A stretch of DNA of 64,000 bases from Prolixibacteraceae bacterium (GTDB lineage Bacteria > Bacteroidota > Bacteroidia > Bacteroidales > Prolixibacteraceae), in assembly GCA_025210775.1 (NCBI GenBank), contig JAOARB010000013.1, forward strand, positions 1-64,000. Direction: 5' to 3'. The translations under genes and the position numbers were made by a program. The notes under the pieces were generated by a model, which made no database searches, was not told where the DNA came from, and was given only the letters and a program-made list of their open reading frames with translations. Shown here in pieces: positions 26,801 through 34,869 of this stretch. Position 1 is the stretch's first letter. Each line of letters starts with the position of its first letter.

Positions 26801-27320
26801 TAAAGCACAGCAAAGTTTCCATAATACGGAGAGCTACGAAGAAAATATATTGCACTATTTTGCAAGTCGTGTACATCATGAAGAGGGCCATAATGCTCCA
26901 TCAAGAGGAAAAGTGGCATCTCAATATGTACAAACTTTAATGGAACAGTTTAATGTACCATATATGAAGAACAAAGAGGCTCAAACACCTCTGCATTATG
27001 CTGCGATGTATGGGATGCCTGAATTAATACGCTTTTTAGTAGATAAAGGTGTCGACATCAATGAAACCGACCACTGGGGTAACACAGCATTGATTTATGC
27101 TCTTTCATCTGATTTCAATGTTGTTACTGAAGAGGAGAGTGTTGAAACGGTAAAAGCATTAATCGATGGAGGCATTCATGTCAATATGCCTAATGAAAAA
27201 GGAGATACTCCTTTGAGTATTGCTACCGAAAGAGAGAGAATAGAAGAAGTGACATTACTCCAACAAGCAGGAGCAAAAGTTTTAGATACTACTGTTGGCT
27301 TTAAGCCAAAGGAGGACTAA
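23847..27320 (+). CDS. Giant ankyrin-repeat protein, copy 1
   Basis: The start is set at ATG 23847 (MRLFQKETIAEMI), because the paralogue 4 kb downstream opens with an aligned MFTLFQKKTVKELI; this gives 1157 residues. There is no signal peptide, so it should act in the cytoplasm. Ankyrin repeats of about 33 residues run through the whole length; the best ones are near the C-terminus ('TPLHYAAMYGMPELIRFLV' about residue 1046, 'DGYSPLMAAAAFG' about 820). No catalytic domain is visible. It follows the LytTR regulator by 150 bases. Ankyrin arrays bind proteins; what this one binds is unknown. Confidence 0.88.
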   Translation: MRLFQKETIAEMIKGGKLDKVKQNIHSDNSNEQDQKAHVPLYYALMYQQVEIASYLLSQGSTLSCVADMSPDELMQEVLKTGNARMIQLFLDQGETLPESIEDQPILCYVVSHENFNPELLEVILDNGVDIDRLHSDYNGLTTLAYVLSQKSCSMEVVKVLLEAGADVNYASSNSERPLVKAIENIHLPTMASDGECSLENLLPLLQSYGVAYDFDFELKTGGVQSLAKRVLSHKNRGLKGLLLLLNHGFTLSQQDIEMCRGYIDVNDYDQDELQWIVTQNKCLDTQLPLELAFYNVADYPEIVSQAKPNAPETTQLFMDLVVVAKGMTYEQRIPLLTELLHKGADINAPVITAGGQEGGILTKLLSFCYGVDKYEDLLKWLVEQGARIENFGHSAFLWAIWFNKIELVRYFASQGADILYTESDGSTMFTKIVTWTPFNANYFDCNERVDMLKVLIDICKENNVAFPIDTPFIYGDQYDKLDDTAILPNMVQMYLDTDYQLGMIEVLRSCGWDINKKFKGYDEFGNVLAQVLAISNVDEKTVVAILDQYPEIDITNPGMRDPLLRVLQLEFSLPTIQRFVDKVADINKTIVRKFNDFWIKSVKTSYLEFVIDVYATNSDKEKVIKVTEIGRMLLEAGLDPNKKVMQTLQDRYMSGGAYRKEKSLLEMTLLMEGVEGGYFELFKLLLDYGADPYQRMCYFEETIMHFLMQRSSNYVTDNDRIKYLEELDRRGLLQIESTTNNGATALLYAAGKCRTGLVAYLLGKGANPNAIGGFDQSTALNRAISNFNWVAKEDRAATVKLLIEGGADIEFIDNDGYSPLMAAAAFGCYTAAEELIKQGAEVNRVNEDGKSALHFAITDSYNYDTYPDGKEIDQPNQMDEELKLKIIRLLVKNGAYINASEKEILTPLMYAILYGYTTITNEMMGLKSRKPFAFDTGKKSEEENEETIKLNADINAVDAYGRTAFMMAAKYGGAVMLRKIGMKRKAQQSFHNTESYEENILHYFASRVHHEEGHNAPSRGKVASQYVQTLMEQFNVPYMKNKEAQTPLHYAAMYGMPELIRFLVDKGVDINETDHWGNTALIYALSSDFNVVTEEESVETVKALIDGGIHVNMPNEKGDTPLSIATERERIEEVTLLQQAGAKVLDTTVGFKPKED

Positions 27321-27362
27321 AAATATATTAGACCTATTGTTTTTCCTACCAACATAATCTCA

Positions 27363-27428
27363 ATAGTCTTGCAGAGGAAGTCATGCTATCTGACCCATAG
27401 CGCCAAAATGCTTCCATCTGCAGACTAT
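27363..27428 (+). ncRNA. Structured RNA-like element, tandem copy 1
   Basis: Bases fold into one long arm: ATAGTC (27363-27368) with GACTAT (27423-27428), TGCAGA with TCTGCA, GGAAG with CTTCC, then an internal loop and an apical stem GCTAT-CTGACCC-ATAGC (27385-27401). The 17 outer base pairs are all Watson-Crick. The same apical stem-loop recurs in the next two elements while the outer pairs change together, which supports a conserved RNA structure. Class unknown; strand is assumed to be that of the neighbours. Confidence 0.65.
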
Positions 27429-27461
27429 ATAATTTAAAAGATAGATGTAATACCATATAAT

Positions 27462-27540
27462 CCCGGTAGTCTTGCGGTGAGAAAGTTTTGCTATTTGACC
27501 CATAGCTGTTTCGCTTTCTCACCTGCAGAATACAACTGGG
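27462..27540 (+). ncRNA. Structured RNA-like element, tandem copy 2
   Basis: Outer stem CCCGGT/ACTGGG (one G-U), a short TGC/GCA stem, then a perfect 10-bp stem GGTGAGAAAG (27476-27485) with CTTTCTCACC (27514-27523), and the apical GCTAT-TTGACCC-ATAGC at 27490-27506. Compared with copy 1, TAGTCTTGC before and CTGCAGA after are kept in sequence, while the middle stem differs by compensating changes. Confidence 0.65.
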
Positions 27541-27571
27541 TTAACCTACAAGATTTCCACCAACAAAATCC

Positions 27572-27645
27572 CTATATCTTACAAGTAGCGGGATGTGCTA
27601 TTTGACCCATAGCATCGTTGCGTTTCCCTTGTTCAAATACCAATA
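27572..27645 (+). ncRNA. Structured RNA-like element, tandem copy 3 (more degenerate)
   Basis: The apical GCTAT-TTGACCC-ATAGC lies at 27597-27613 and is identical to copy 2. The outer part pairs less well: ACAAG..GGGA with TCCC.TTGT, with a bulge of about five bases. Spacing from copy 2 is about 107 bases, close to the 105 between copies 1 and 2. Confidence 0.5.
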
Positions 27646-27647
27646 TT

Positions 27648-27690
27648 AAGGTTCAACATATCCTTCGGGAGCGTTGGACCTTTCTTTATA
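27648..27690 (+). terminator. Terminator-like hairpin before the LRR gene
   Basis: AAGGTTCAAC (27648-27657) pairs with GTTGGACCTT (27673-27682; one G-U), enclosing a small CC-TTCG-GG turn, followed by TCTTTATAT. It lies just before the LRR start codon and after three tandem RNA-like elements, so it could end that RNA or act as an attenuator. Confidence 0.45.
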
Positions 27691-29552
27691 TGATACAGAA
27701 TATGGAAGAGATAAGAACATCAATAAATCAGATTTTAGATCTCCTATTGAAGGATTCTATTAACAGAGAATTTGTATTTGTTACATGGTTTGGAGATATT
27801 GTCTTCAAAGAGACCAATACTGGTTGTGTGAAGATGCTTCAATTGTTTCAATATTATGAAAACAATTCAGCGTATGCGCAGAATAATGGAGTGCTTGACT
27901 GTCGTTTGTGTTTACTTGCTAAGGATTGGACCTCTTTTGAAACATTGATGAAGAGAAAATATACTCCTGATAGTGTCCAAGAAACAATATATGAGGACAT
28001 ATTATTAAGAGAGGGATTGTATGATGAGATTATTGAGAAAGGGATAACTAAAGAAGATCATCAGATCTATTTAGCAAGGCAATATAGCTTTTCTGATGAC
28101 AATCTGGAGCATGTTAAGGTGATGACAATCAATGAGTTTTTAATGTGGGCATTAAAAGAAGTTCGAAGTTGGAGGCAACCAAGAGATATATGGCGTGATG
28201 AAGCATTCCTAACGGATCTCATAAAGATGGATCGTATTGAGGATACACCATCTGAATATATTCAAAAGCTATATTGGGCTTATGGTAACGAGACAAAGAA
28301 CTTGGATCAAGTGCAGTTAGAGAATAAGTTGTATGAATGTTCTAATTTGATGGTCTTAGATATCAGTGTAGATCCTGGTGCTACTTACTTAAACGAGAGA
28401 ATCACGAAATTAAATAGTCTTAGAATATTGCGTTTGAACACAGTTCATGGGATGTCTTTGTCTTTTATTAATCGGCTATCCTCATTGACGAATCTCTCTG
28501 TATTGGAACTCACAGATAACGCACTTGTAGATATCCCAAAGCATCTTGATAGAATCCCTTTTTTAGCATCCTTATATCTTTCCCAAAATCCTAATATCTC
28601 TAATTGGGACGATATCTCCTCTTTATTTCAATTGCGCAGGTTAGAACTTCAGGGCAACAACATCGATGATCCCCATTTTGTCTCTTTTCTACGAAAGCTA
28701 GAGGTATTAGATCTATCTTATAATCGTATTGAAACTCTTCAAGATTCTTGTAGCTCTCTTGAAAACTTAAAGGTGTTAGATTTAAGACATAATTTGTTGG
28801 AATATGTCCCTAAGGTGATATTAAAGATGAAAAAATTAGAGGTCCTGTATCTATCACATAACAGTTTAAAGGAATTGCCTACTTGGTTGTATGGAATGAC
28901 CCACCTTAAGGAGTTACACTTGGAGAATACAGGATTAACCTCATTACCCGATGATATTATCTCTATGAAAGGAGTTAAAATCCTAGATCTTCGTCAAAAT
29001 TACTTTCACCAACTTCCCAATGCTTTATCCCAGTTTAAGAAACGTGCACTCAAATTGGAGAAGCATTATAAAGCATTGTTTGATCCTAAAGTTGCCGAAG
29101 CGTTAGGTGCTTTTGATATGTCTGGTCATACGTTTATGGAGAATGATTTTAATCTAAAACTGATGGTTATACAAAAACTAATGTATGACCAACAAGTTTT
29201 ACTCCCTAAGTTCGAATTTAATATGTCTAGTGAGGCAAAAGAATTGGATAAGGCTGATGAATATGGTCCACTCAATGATGATGCAGTGGCTTATTTCAAA
29301 GAACTTAAGATCCCAAACCATCTGTTGTTCGATATTCATACTTTAGATGTAGATCCGAGTGATGAGGTGTATAATCAGGTCTATCCTCATTGGGATGGAG
29401 AAGATGAGAATCTGTTTCAAGTAAAGAGTATTTCAGATTTAGCTATGCTACCTAGTCTTAAGCTTATTGATTCACCTTTCTTTGAGCAATTGTCTTTGGT
29501 TGATAAAAAGAAGTTGAAGAAAAGAAAGATTAAGCTCAAAGTGAATTATTAA
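27690..29552 (+). CDS. Leucine-rich-repeat protein
   Basis: ATG 27690 (MIQNMEEIRT) gives 620 residues; a second ATG at 27702 is possible, while the frame further upstream lies in a hairpin. Residues 1-200 match no family I know. From about 220 to 450 there are ten or so leucine-rich repeats of the 'LEVLDLSYNRIETLQ' / 'LKVLDLRHNLLEYVP' type, with 23-residue spacing. The C-terminal 150 residues are again unassigned and end in a Lys-rich tail (KKKLKKRKIKLKV). No signal peptide is visible. It sits between two ankyrin genes; a scaffold or binding role is likely. Confidence 0.88.
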   Translation: MIQNMEEIRTSINQILDLLLKDSINREFVFVTWFGDIVFKETNTGCVKMLQLFQYYENNSAYAQNNGVLDCRLCLLAKDWTSFETLMKRKYTPDSVQETIYEDILLREGLYDEIIEKGITKEDHQIYLARQYSFSDDNLEHVKVMTINEFLMWALKEVRSWRQPRDIWRDEAFLTDLIKMDRIEDTPSEYIQKLYWAYGNETKNLDQVQLENKLYECSNLMVLDISVDPGATYLNERITKLNSLRILRLNTVHGMSLSFINRLSSLTNLSVLELTDNALVDIPKHLDRIPFLASLYLSQNPNISNWDDISSLFQLRRLELQGNNIDDPHFVSFLRKLEVLDLSYNRIETLQDSCSSLENLKVLDLRHNLLEYVPKVILKMKKLEVLYLSHNSLKELPTWLYGMTHLKELHLENTGLTSLPDDIISMKGVKILDLRQNYFHQLPNALSQFKKRALKLEKHYKALFDPKVAEALGAFDMSGHTFMENDFNLKLMVIQKLMYDQQVLLPKFEFNMSSEAKELDKADEYGPLNDDAVAYFKELKIPNHLLFDIHTLDVDPSDEVYNQVYPHWDGEDENLFQVKSISDLAMLPSLKLIDSPFFEQLSLVDKKKLKKRKIKLKVNY

Positions 29553-29673
29553 TCTAAGTAATTCTGATATCGAATCACTCTTTTCGTTATTTGCCGACAT
29601 TGGTTAATGTATCGTTTGTGTCGATTCACTGGTGCATACGGTGCATTATAGAAGTGGTTTCTTTCCCTGTTTA

Positions 29674-29715
29674 CTGCGAATATTAAATCACTATCGACAC
29701 TTATCAATTGATTTT
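29674..29715 (+). repeat. Degenerate upstream repeat, copy 2
   Basis: GCGAATATTAAATCACTATCGACACTTATCAATTG-type sequence (split here as CGAATATTAAAT and GACACTTATCAATTG at 29696-29710) matches the leader of ankyrin gene 1. A looser third copy may lie near 29566-29610 (ATATCGAATCAC, CGACATT). Confidence 0.5.
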
Positions 29716-29746
29716 GGCAAAACGAGTAAATACAACCAATTTTGAA

Positions 29747-29804
29747 GTGTCAATTAAAACAAAGCCACTACAGGATAACCCTAGTGGATGTCTTTAATTG
29801 ACAC
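29747..29804. other. Two-tier hairpin before the small membrane protein gene
   Basis: A perfect 12-bp outer stem GTGTCAATTAAA/TTTAATTGACAC (29747-29758, 29793-29804) encloses internal loops and a perfect 6-bp CCACTA/TAGTGG stem with an 11-base loop. No T run follows, so it is not a typical terminator. It lies 32 bases before the ATG of the next gene and would be part of its leader or promoter. Confidence 0.6.
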
Positions 29805-29836
29805 AAAATAGTTTACATTAATAAATATATATAATC

Positions 29837-30256
29837 ATGATTTACGGAATTACGTTGTTGATTTTAGGTGTTCTTGCTGCACCTTCGTTGTTGTTGTCTA
29901 AGAAACCTAATGCAAAAGAATTGTTAGATAAAATTACTCCATTTCAAGGATGGATAGGCCTAGTTTCTTGTATTTGGGGTGTTTGGGGAATCATCCAAGC
30001 AGTTCTGAGCATTGGGTTGCTTACATCACATCCTATTTGGTGGCTAAGTTGGATGGGAGGAAACGTATTAGAAGCTTCTTTAGGATTCTTACTTGGTTAT
30101 GGAATGATCAGTCAATTGGTATTGTCTAAGAATGAGGCAGCCAAAGAAAAAGGAGCACAGCTATTGGAGAAACTATCTCCACTACAAGGAAAACTTGGAT
30201 TATTTGCTATTGTAATGGGTGCATGGACGATTGTTGCATCTATTCTTTTCTCATAA
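29837..30256 (+). CDS. Small membrane protein with internal duplication
   Basis: 139 residues with four hydrophobic segments (about 2-20, 40-62, 70-95, 117-138). Two halves repeat: '[17 protein letters not shown]' with 'GVWGI' and, 80 residues on, '[17 protein letters not shown]' with 'GAWTI'. I recognise no family and no catalytic or transport residues. The gene has its own terminator, so it may be a separate unit within the ankyrin/LRR island. Confidence 0.8.
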   Translation: MIYGITLLILGVLAAPSLLLSKKPNAKELLDKITPFQGWIGLVSCIWGVWGIIQAVLSIGLLTSHPIWWLSWMGGNVLEASLGFLLGYGMISQLVLSKNEAAKEKGAQLLEKLSPLQGKLGLFAIVMGAWTIVASILFS

Positions 30257-30307
30257 TGTAGTCTCTAAAAGATATTAGATTTATTTGAGTTAATTTTTTT
30301 TTGTGAA

Positions 30308-30352
30308 GGCACCATAGCGTTAGAAATACACTATGGTGCCTATTTTGGTTTT
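30308..30352 (+). terminator. Terminator of the small membrane protein gene
   Basis: GGCACCATAG (30308-30317) pairs perfectly with CTATGGTGCC (30331-30340), followed by TATTTTGGTTTT. Confidence 0.85.
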
Positions 30353-30370
30353 CGTTGAAATGAGTTGATA

Positions 30371-31483
30371 ATGAAAAATAAAATGAGTCTTATCGCTTCT
30401 ATCTTGATATCTTTATTGTTGTTTATTGGAACCACTGTTGCAACCAATAGTTATATGCCCAAGGTATTGGTCAGACATAAGCTACATCATCTTATAAAGA
30501 AATATGATTGTCCTTTATCGGTTGTACGTATAAAACGTTATTGGTGTGGAGGTGAACTTATGCCTCGATTGGCAGAATTTTCTATTGCTTTAAAAGACGA
30601 AACCGATAATGAGATATTTTTATTGCCAATAACCAAGCTTTCATCGTTAGATATCTCACTTGTAGATCAAGCATGGCAAAGAAAAAATAAAAAGGTGACC
30701 GAGATAAAGAGGATGATAAAACAGCTTGGGGGGAATGAGGGTATTCGTGTTTGCCGTTTTGGAAGTGCCTCCTATACCAATAATGGGGTTTATATTTTCT
30801 TTGATCGTTTACAATGGAGTAGTTCGACAGTCCCCCTTCTTTCGAAAATAGATAAGATCCTTGAACAGAACAAAAAACTCAAATTCTATTATATTCCTTT
30901 GTCTCATTTCTCTGAGAACATCCAAAGGTTAGAGAAAGAATATCATATCGTAAAAGAGGGACATAACGTTTTATATTTACAGCTTAAATGCTTGGAAACG
31001 GAACAGCGTGCAATGCAATATGTAACCACTTTCAACCCTACGGTGTGGTGGCATATATATTATTCCAAAGAGACACCCCAAAAGCAGATAGAAAAGCTCC
31101 ATAAGAAGTCACTTGTTTTGGCTGCCACGTTGGATAAGAATTTACAAACAAACTTAGACTCTCCTGTTGAAAAGGATCTAGTTGCCAAGCGATTGTCCGA
31201 AACTATGTGGAAAATAAAGGGCGAGTTAAATGGTACCGTAGCAATGGATAAGCATATGGAACTATATGTAGCCAAGGGGTTAGAAGATCTGTTTATGACA
31301 CAATATCAAAAGCAACTGGGGCTTTCGTTAAGCCTGAAAAAGAATCATATCTTTAGGGTAACGTTGTGGGACCAAGAGCTCTATTGTTGTCTCTATAAAT
31401 GGGAAGAAGAGACTTCTACTCCAAAATACTTTAGCATGTGTCTGCGAACCTTGCACATCTCAGAAAGAAAACTTGATTTTTAA
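30371..31483 (+). CDS. Membrane-anchored protein of unknown function
   Basis: ATG 30371 (MKNKMSLIAS) gives 370 residues; a TTG six bases earlier is less likely. One N-terminal hydrophobic segment ('SILISLLLFIGTTVA', about 6-24) is an uncleaved anchor or signal. The rest is soluble, mixed alpha/beta and basic, with no motif I can name. It ends nine bases before ankyrin gene 2, so the two are co-transcribed and this product may be the membrane partner of that ankyrin protein. Confidence 0.75.
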   Translation: MKNKMSLIASILISLLLFIGTTVATNSYMPKVLVRHKLHHLIKKYDCPLSVVRIKRYWCGGELMPRLAEFSIALKDETDNEIFLLPITKLSSLDISLVDQAWQRKNKKVTEIKRMIKQLGGNEGIRVCRFGSASYTNNGVYIFFDRLQWSSSTVPLLSKIDKILEQNKKLKFYYIPLSHFSENIQRLEKEYHIVKEGHNVLYLQLKCLETEQRAMQYVTTFNPTVWWHIYYSKETPQKQIEKLHKKSLVLAATLDKNLQTNLDSPVEKDLVAKRLSETMWKIKGELNGTVAMDKHMELYVAKGLEDLFMTQYQKQLGLSLSLKKNHIFRVTLWDQELYCCLYKWEEETSTPKYFSMCLRTLHISERKLDF

Positions 31484-31492
31484 ATTGGATCT

Positions 31493-34400
31493 ATGTTTAC
31501 ATTATTTCAAAAGAAAACGGTTAAAGAACTTATATATGACCATGATATGGAGCGTCTACAAAAGAGAGTGGATCGTTCTAATGTAAACCTCCTAGATAAA
31601 GAAGGTCATACACCACTATATCATGCCCTCCAAGCCAACAATATGGAGGTGTTGGAAATGTTATTACATCTTGGTGCCGATATCAATCTTCCTGAAAATA
31701 GCAATGAAGAGTCGGTGATGGTGGAAGGAGTAAAAAACTTCCGATTAAAACAACTTGAACTTCTTGTAAGTTATGGGGAGAAATTACCTAATGATATTGA
31801 AGATACTCCTTTGTTGCACTACTGTTTAGATAAGAACTGTCGTAATCCTTCTTTCTTGCAGTTTCTGATTACCAATGGTGCGGATATCGAAGTTACTAAT
31901 TGGTTTGGAGAATCGGTAATGGAGCACGTATTGATGATGAAGAAATATGACCTACGATGTGTTGAGGTGTTCTTAAAGGCCTTTATTTCGTTAGGTAATG
32001 TCTTGGATCCAAAAATCTTTGTGAGTATTATCGGAACACATATCAAGAGTGAAAAAGAGAAGATACAACTTCTACTGCTTATGCTTCCTTCTTTGAAGGA
32101 TCTCTCTAAAATACATATAGAAAGGCTTTTTGAAAAAACGGTGTTACGATCCCATGCGGAACTCTTCTTGATGCTTTTAGAGAACCTGTCCCCATATATG
32201 ATGGAGAATAAGGATCGTTTGCATGATTTTCTTTCTCCCGTAAATTTTACTCCTAAGAATCAGAAAAGGCTTGTGGCAATATGTCAAGAGAAAGGTGTGT
32301 CGCTTCCTATTCATGAAGATATCTTGAAACGTTATCCTGTCGCTTCTATGGCTGTGCCTCTCACACCTTATATGATTTTTCAGTATGCCATAGATCTATC
32401 GATCTCTATTTCAGAGAAAAGGGTTAAGCTAAAGGATTACTATGCATCAAAAGAGACGATAGAGACACAATTTGATATGGATGGTAAGCGTGTTACGGCT
32501 TTACAAGCTTTGGTGCTTAAACAAACGTCTAAACCCGAAGTGTTAGAACATGTCATGCTGTTATTGGAAATGGGTGCTAAAATTGAGTCATATGGCGAGA
32601 GTGTACTCTTATATGCTGCACGTTTTCATCATATCGAATTGATAGACCTTTTCTTAAAACATGGTGCCGATCTTTCTTTTATCTCTTCTAATGGCAACTC
32701 TTTTCTCTCGGAGCTTTGTGACGTAAATACGAAGAAAACAAGCATTGGTTTTATTCCATCTATTATAGAAATATTAACGTTATTAAAGGAGCGTTGCTCT
32801 GCCAAAAACTTAAACCAACTCTTATATTCTGATTTTGCTTTTCGTATCGAAGAGCAGAAGGTAACATGGAATTTCTTAGCTTGGACACTATCTCGTGATT
32901 CATTGGCATGTCATAAACTATTACAATGTCTATTAGATAGATCTTTTGTTTTAGATCTAACTCCTGAATTTGAAGCTGAAGACAATATTAAAGGTTGCCT
33001 TCTTCGACATCTTATCGGTGTTGGAGATAATCGATGGATAGAAACTTTCTTTGCCAACCATCCTGAGTATAAAGTGCCTAAAGATCATGGTCTATTTCAT
33101 CGTGCATTGCAGATGAATATAGATCTACAGAACTTAAAATCATTAGTTGATGCCACAGAAGATCTGCATCACAATGATCTAATATCGATTGATTCAGAAT
33201 CCTATTCCTCTTTTCGTTTTAACTATCTTCTTTCTCTTATTTATTATATTCAGCAAAATACGGTTCAAAACAAAGAGAAATATATGGCTTTGGCTCATTA
33301 TCTTATAGAGAAAGGTGTCGATATAAATCAAAAAGGGACCTTGACTCCTCGAGTAAAATCCTCAAAGGTTTTTATGACTGAAACAACCTTCTTGATCCAA
33401 TGTGCGGAAGTGGATTCGATGGATCTATTTGAGTTTGGACTTCAAAACGGAGCGGACCCTACCATAAGAGTGAATGCCAATAGAGATACTTTTACGATAA
33501 ATATCTGTGATAGGTATAAGAAACGTGATGATAGAAAATTGATTCCTTACTTCGATAGATTAAAGCAATTGGGAATAATTGAGGTTGATACCCCAAATGA
33601 AATAGGGGAGACACCCGTACTTTCTGCTGCTGCCGCTTGTAATAATAATGTATTACAATGGTTACAAAAAGAAGGAGCTAATTTTAATGTAAAGGGGGTT
33701 GTGAGTAATCGTTCTGCTTTAATCTCCTCTATTGTCAGCTCATCAAATATTCCCATTCACAGACGAATGGAAACGGTGAGGCTTCTCTTGGATTATGGCA
33801 TGGCAGTGAATCAAGTGGATAGTGAAGACAAGACCCCATTAATGCATGCTGCATATATGGGAGAGTTATCTGTTGTCAAATTGTTGCTAGAAAGAGAAGC
33901 AGACATTCATGCATTGGATTCCAAAGGGCGTAATGTGGTCCTTCATACTGTATTAGGGCAATACGATTACCAGTATCGTCAAACAGAAGGACTTAACGAA
34001 CATATTAAATCGCAAATATTGGAGCTGCTTCTAGCTTATGGTGCCGATCTGAATCAAGTGCCTTTGGATCGTTTCCCTGCCATTTCAGAAGCGGTCGTAC
34101 AACGTCGTTATATTTTGTTAACCAAGCTTATCGCTCTTGGCGCCGATGTGAATTGTAAAGACACAAATTATGGTTATAGCCCAATAGCACATGCTTTGGT
34201 AATGGAAGATAGTACCTCTCTTACAACCTTACTACAATGTGAAGATCTGAATCTAAATATCACCAATAACGAAGGGGATACGTTATGGCATCTGCTCTCT
34301 TTCTGTCATCATACCCATATCGTTGGAATGATAATGGACCTGTTAAAAGAACGTAAGGTGGCATTGTTGCCAAACAAACATGGACAACATTCTCTACATA

Positions 34401-34717
34401 TGGCTGTACTGCATGGTAGAATGGATATTGTCGAATATCTGCTACACCACTTTAAGTCGGTGGATTGTCTGGATAATGAGCATCATACCCCTTTGTTTTA
34501 TGTCGCATTAGCCGACAGCGAATCGGTGTCTATGCAGACACGATTGGATATGTGTCAATTATTGGTGGAAAATGGTGCTGTTTTGGATGTTCAAAATGCA
34601 TTGGGGAATACCCCTTTAAAAGTAAGCCAAAATTCTGGATTAGATCCTCTGTCGAACTTGCTTATTGTATTGGGGGCCAATCCAGAATATGGTAAACGTA
34701 GAATTGGATTTTTTTAA
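31493..34717 (+). CDS. Giant ankyrin-repeat protein, copy 2
   Basis: 1074 residues that align from the first residue with ankyrin protein 1 (MFTLFQKKTVKELI against MRLFQKETIAEMI). Repeats cover most of the chain: 'GHTPLYHALQANNMEVLEML' near residue 38, 'DKTPLMHAAYMGELSVVKLL' near 780, 'GQHSLHMAVLHGRMDIVEYL' near 965. A central stretch (about 130-270 and 400-560) is diverged, as in copy 1. No signal peptide or enzyme domain. The pair presumably arose by duplication with the LRR, membrane and anchored-protein genes between them. Confidence 0.88.
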   Translation: MFTLFQKKTVKELIYDHDMERLQKRVDRSNVNLLDKEGHTPLYHALQANNMEVLEMLLHLGADINLPENSNEESVMVEGVKNFRLKQLELLVSYGEKLPNDIEDTPLLHYCLDKNCRNPSFLQFLITNGADIEVTNWFGESVMEHVLMMKKYDLRCVEVFLKAFISLGNVLDPKIFVSIIGTHIKSEKEKIQLLLLMLPSLKDLSKIHIERLFEKTVLRSHAELFLMLLENLSPYMMENKDRLHDFLSPVNFTPKNQKRLVAICQEKGVSLPIHEDILKRYPVASMAVPLTPYMIFQYAIDLSISISEKRVKLKDYYASKETIETQFDMDGKRVTALQALVLKQTSKPEVLEHVMLLLEMGAKIESYGESVLLYAARFHHIELIDLFLKHGADLSFISSNGNSFLSELCDVNTKKTSIGFIPSIIEILTLLKERCSAKNLNQLLYSDFAFRIEEQKVTWNFLAWTLSRDSLACHKLLQCLLDRSFVLDLTPEFEAEDNIKGCLLRHLIGVGDNRWIETFFANHPEYKVPKDHGLFHRALQMNIDLQNLKSLVDATEDLHHNDLISIDSESYSSFRFNYLLSLIYYIQQNTVQNKEKYMALAHYLIEKGVDINQKGTLTPRVKSSKVFMTETTFLIQCAEVDSMDLFEFGLQNGADPTIRVNANRDTFTINICDRYKKRDDRKLIPYFDRLKQLGIIEVDTPNEIGETPVLSAAAACNNNVLQWLQKEGANFNVKGVVSNRSALISSIVSSSNIPIHRRMETVRLLLDYGMAVNQVDSEDKTPLMHAAYMGELSVVKLLLEREADIHALDSKGRNVVLHTVLGQYDYQYRQTEGLNEHIKSQILELLLAYGADLNQVPLDRFPAISEAVVQRRYILLTKLIALGADVNCKDTNYGYSPIAHALVMEDSTSLTTLLQCEDLNLNITNNEGDTLWHLLSFCHHTHIVGMIMDLLKERKVALLPNKHGQHSLHMAVLHGRMDIVEYLLHHFKSVDCLDNEHHTPLFYVALADSESVSMQTRLDMCQLLVENGAVLDVQNALGNTPLKVSQNSGLDPLSNLLIVLGANPEYGKRRIGFF

Positions 34718-34869
34718 TATTGCTTTCTTTTTATGAATCTGTTTTTAGCTATATCTTAAGATAGAATAAATATCGGTTGAAAAGCAAACATAGAGAACTT
34801 ACACATTTTATGGGACAGTGACTGATTAACGAAAATAGGTTATCTTATAGGGGTTAAATAAAGGGTTCC

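Noticed and set aside
27363..27645. Integron attC sites or tRNA genes
   Set aside because: No R'/R'' attC core, no integrase, and the elements lack a cloverleaf, a T-loop GTTCRA and an acceptor CCA.
29747..29804. Rho-independent terminator of the LRR gene
   Set aside because: No T run follows on either strand and it lies about 195 bases after the LRR stop.
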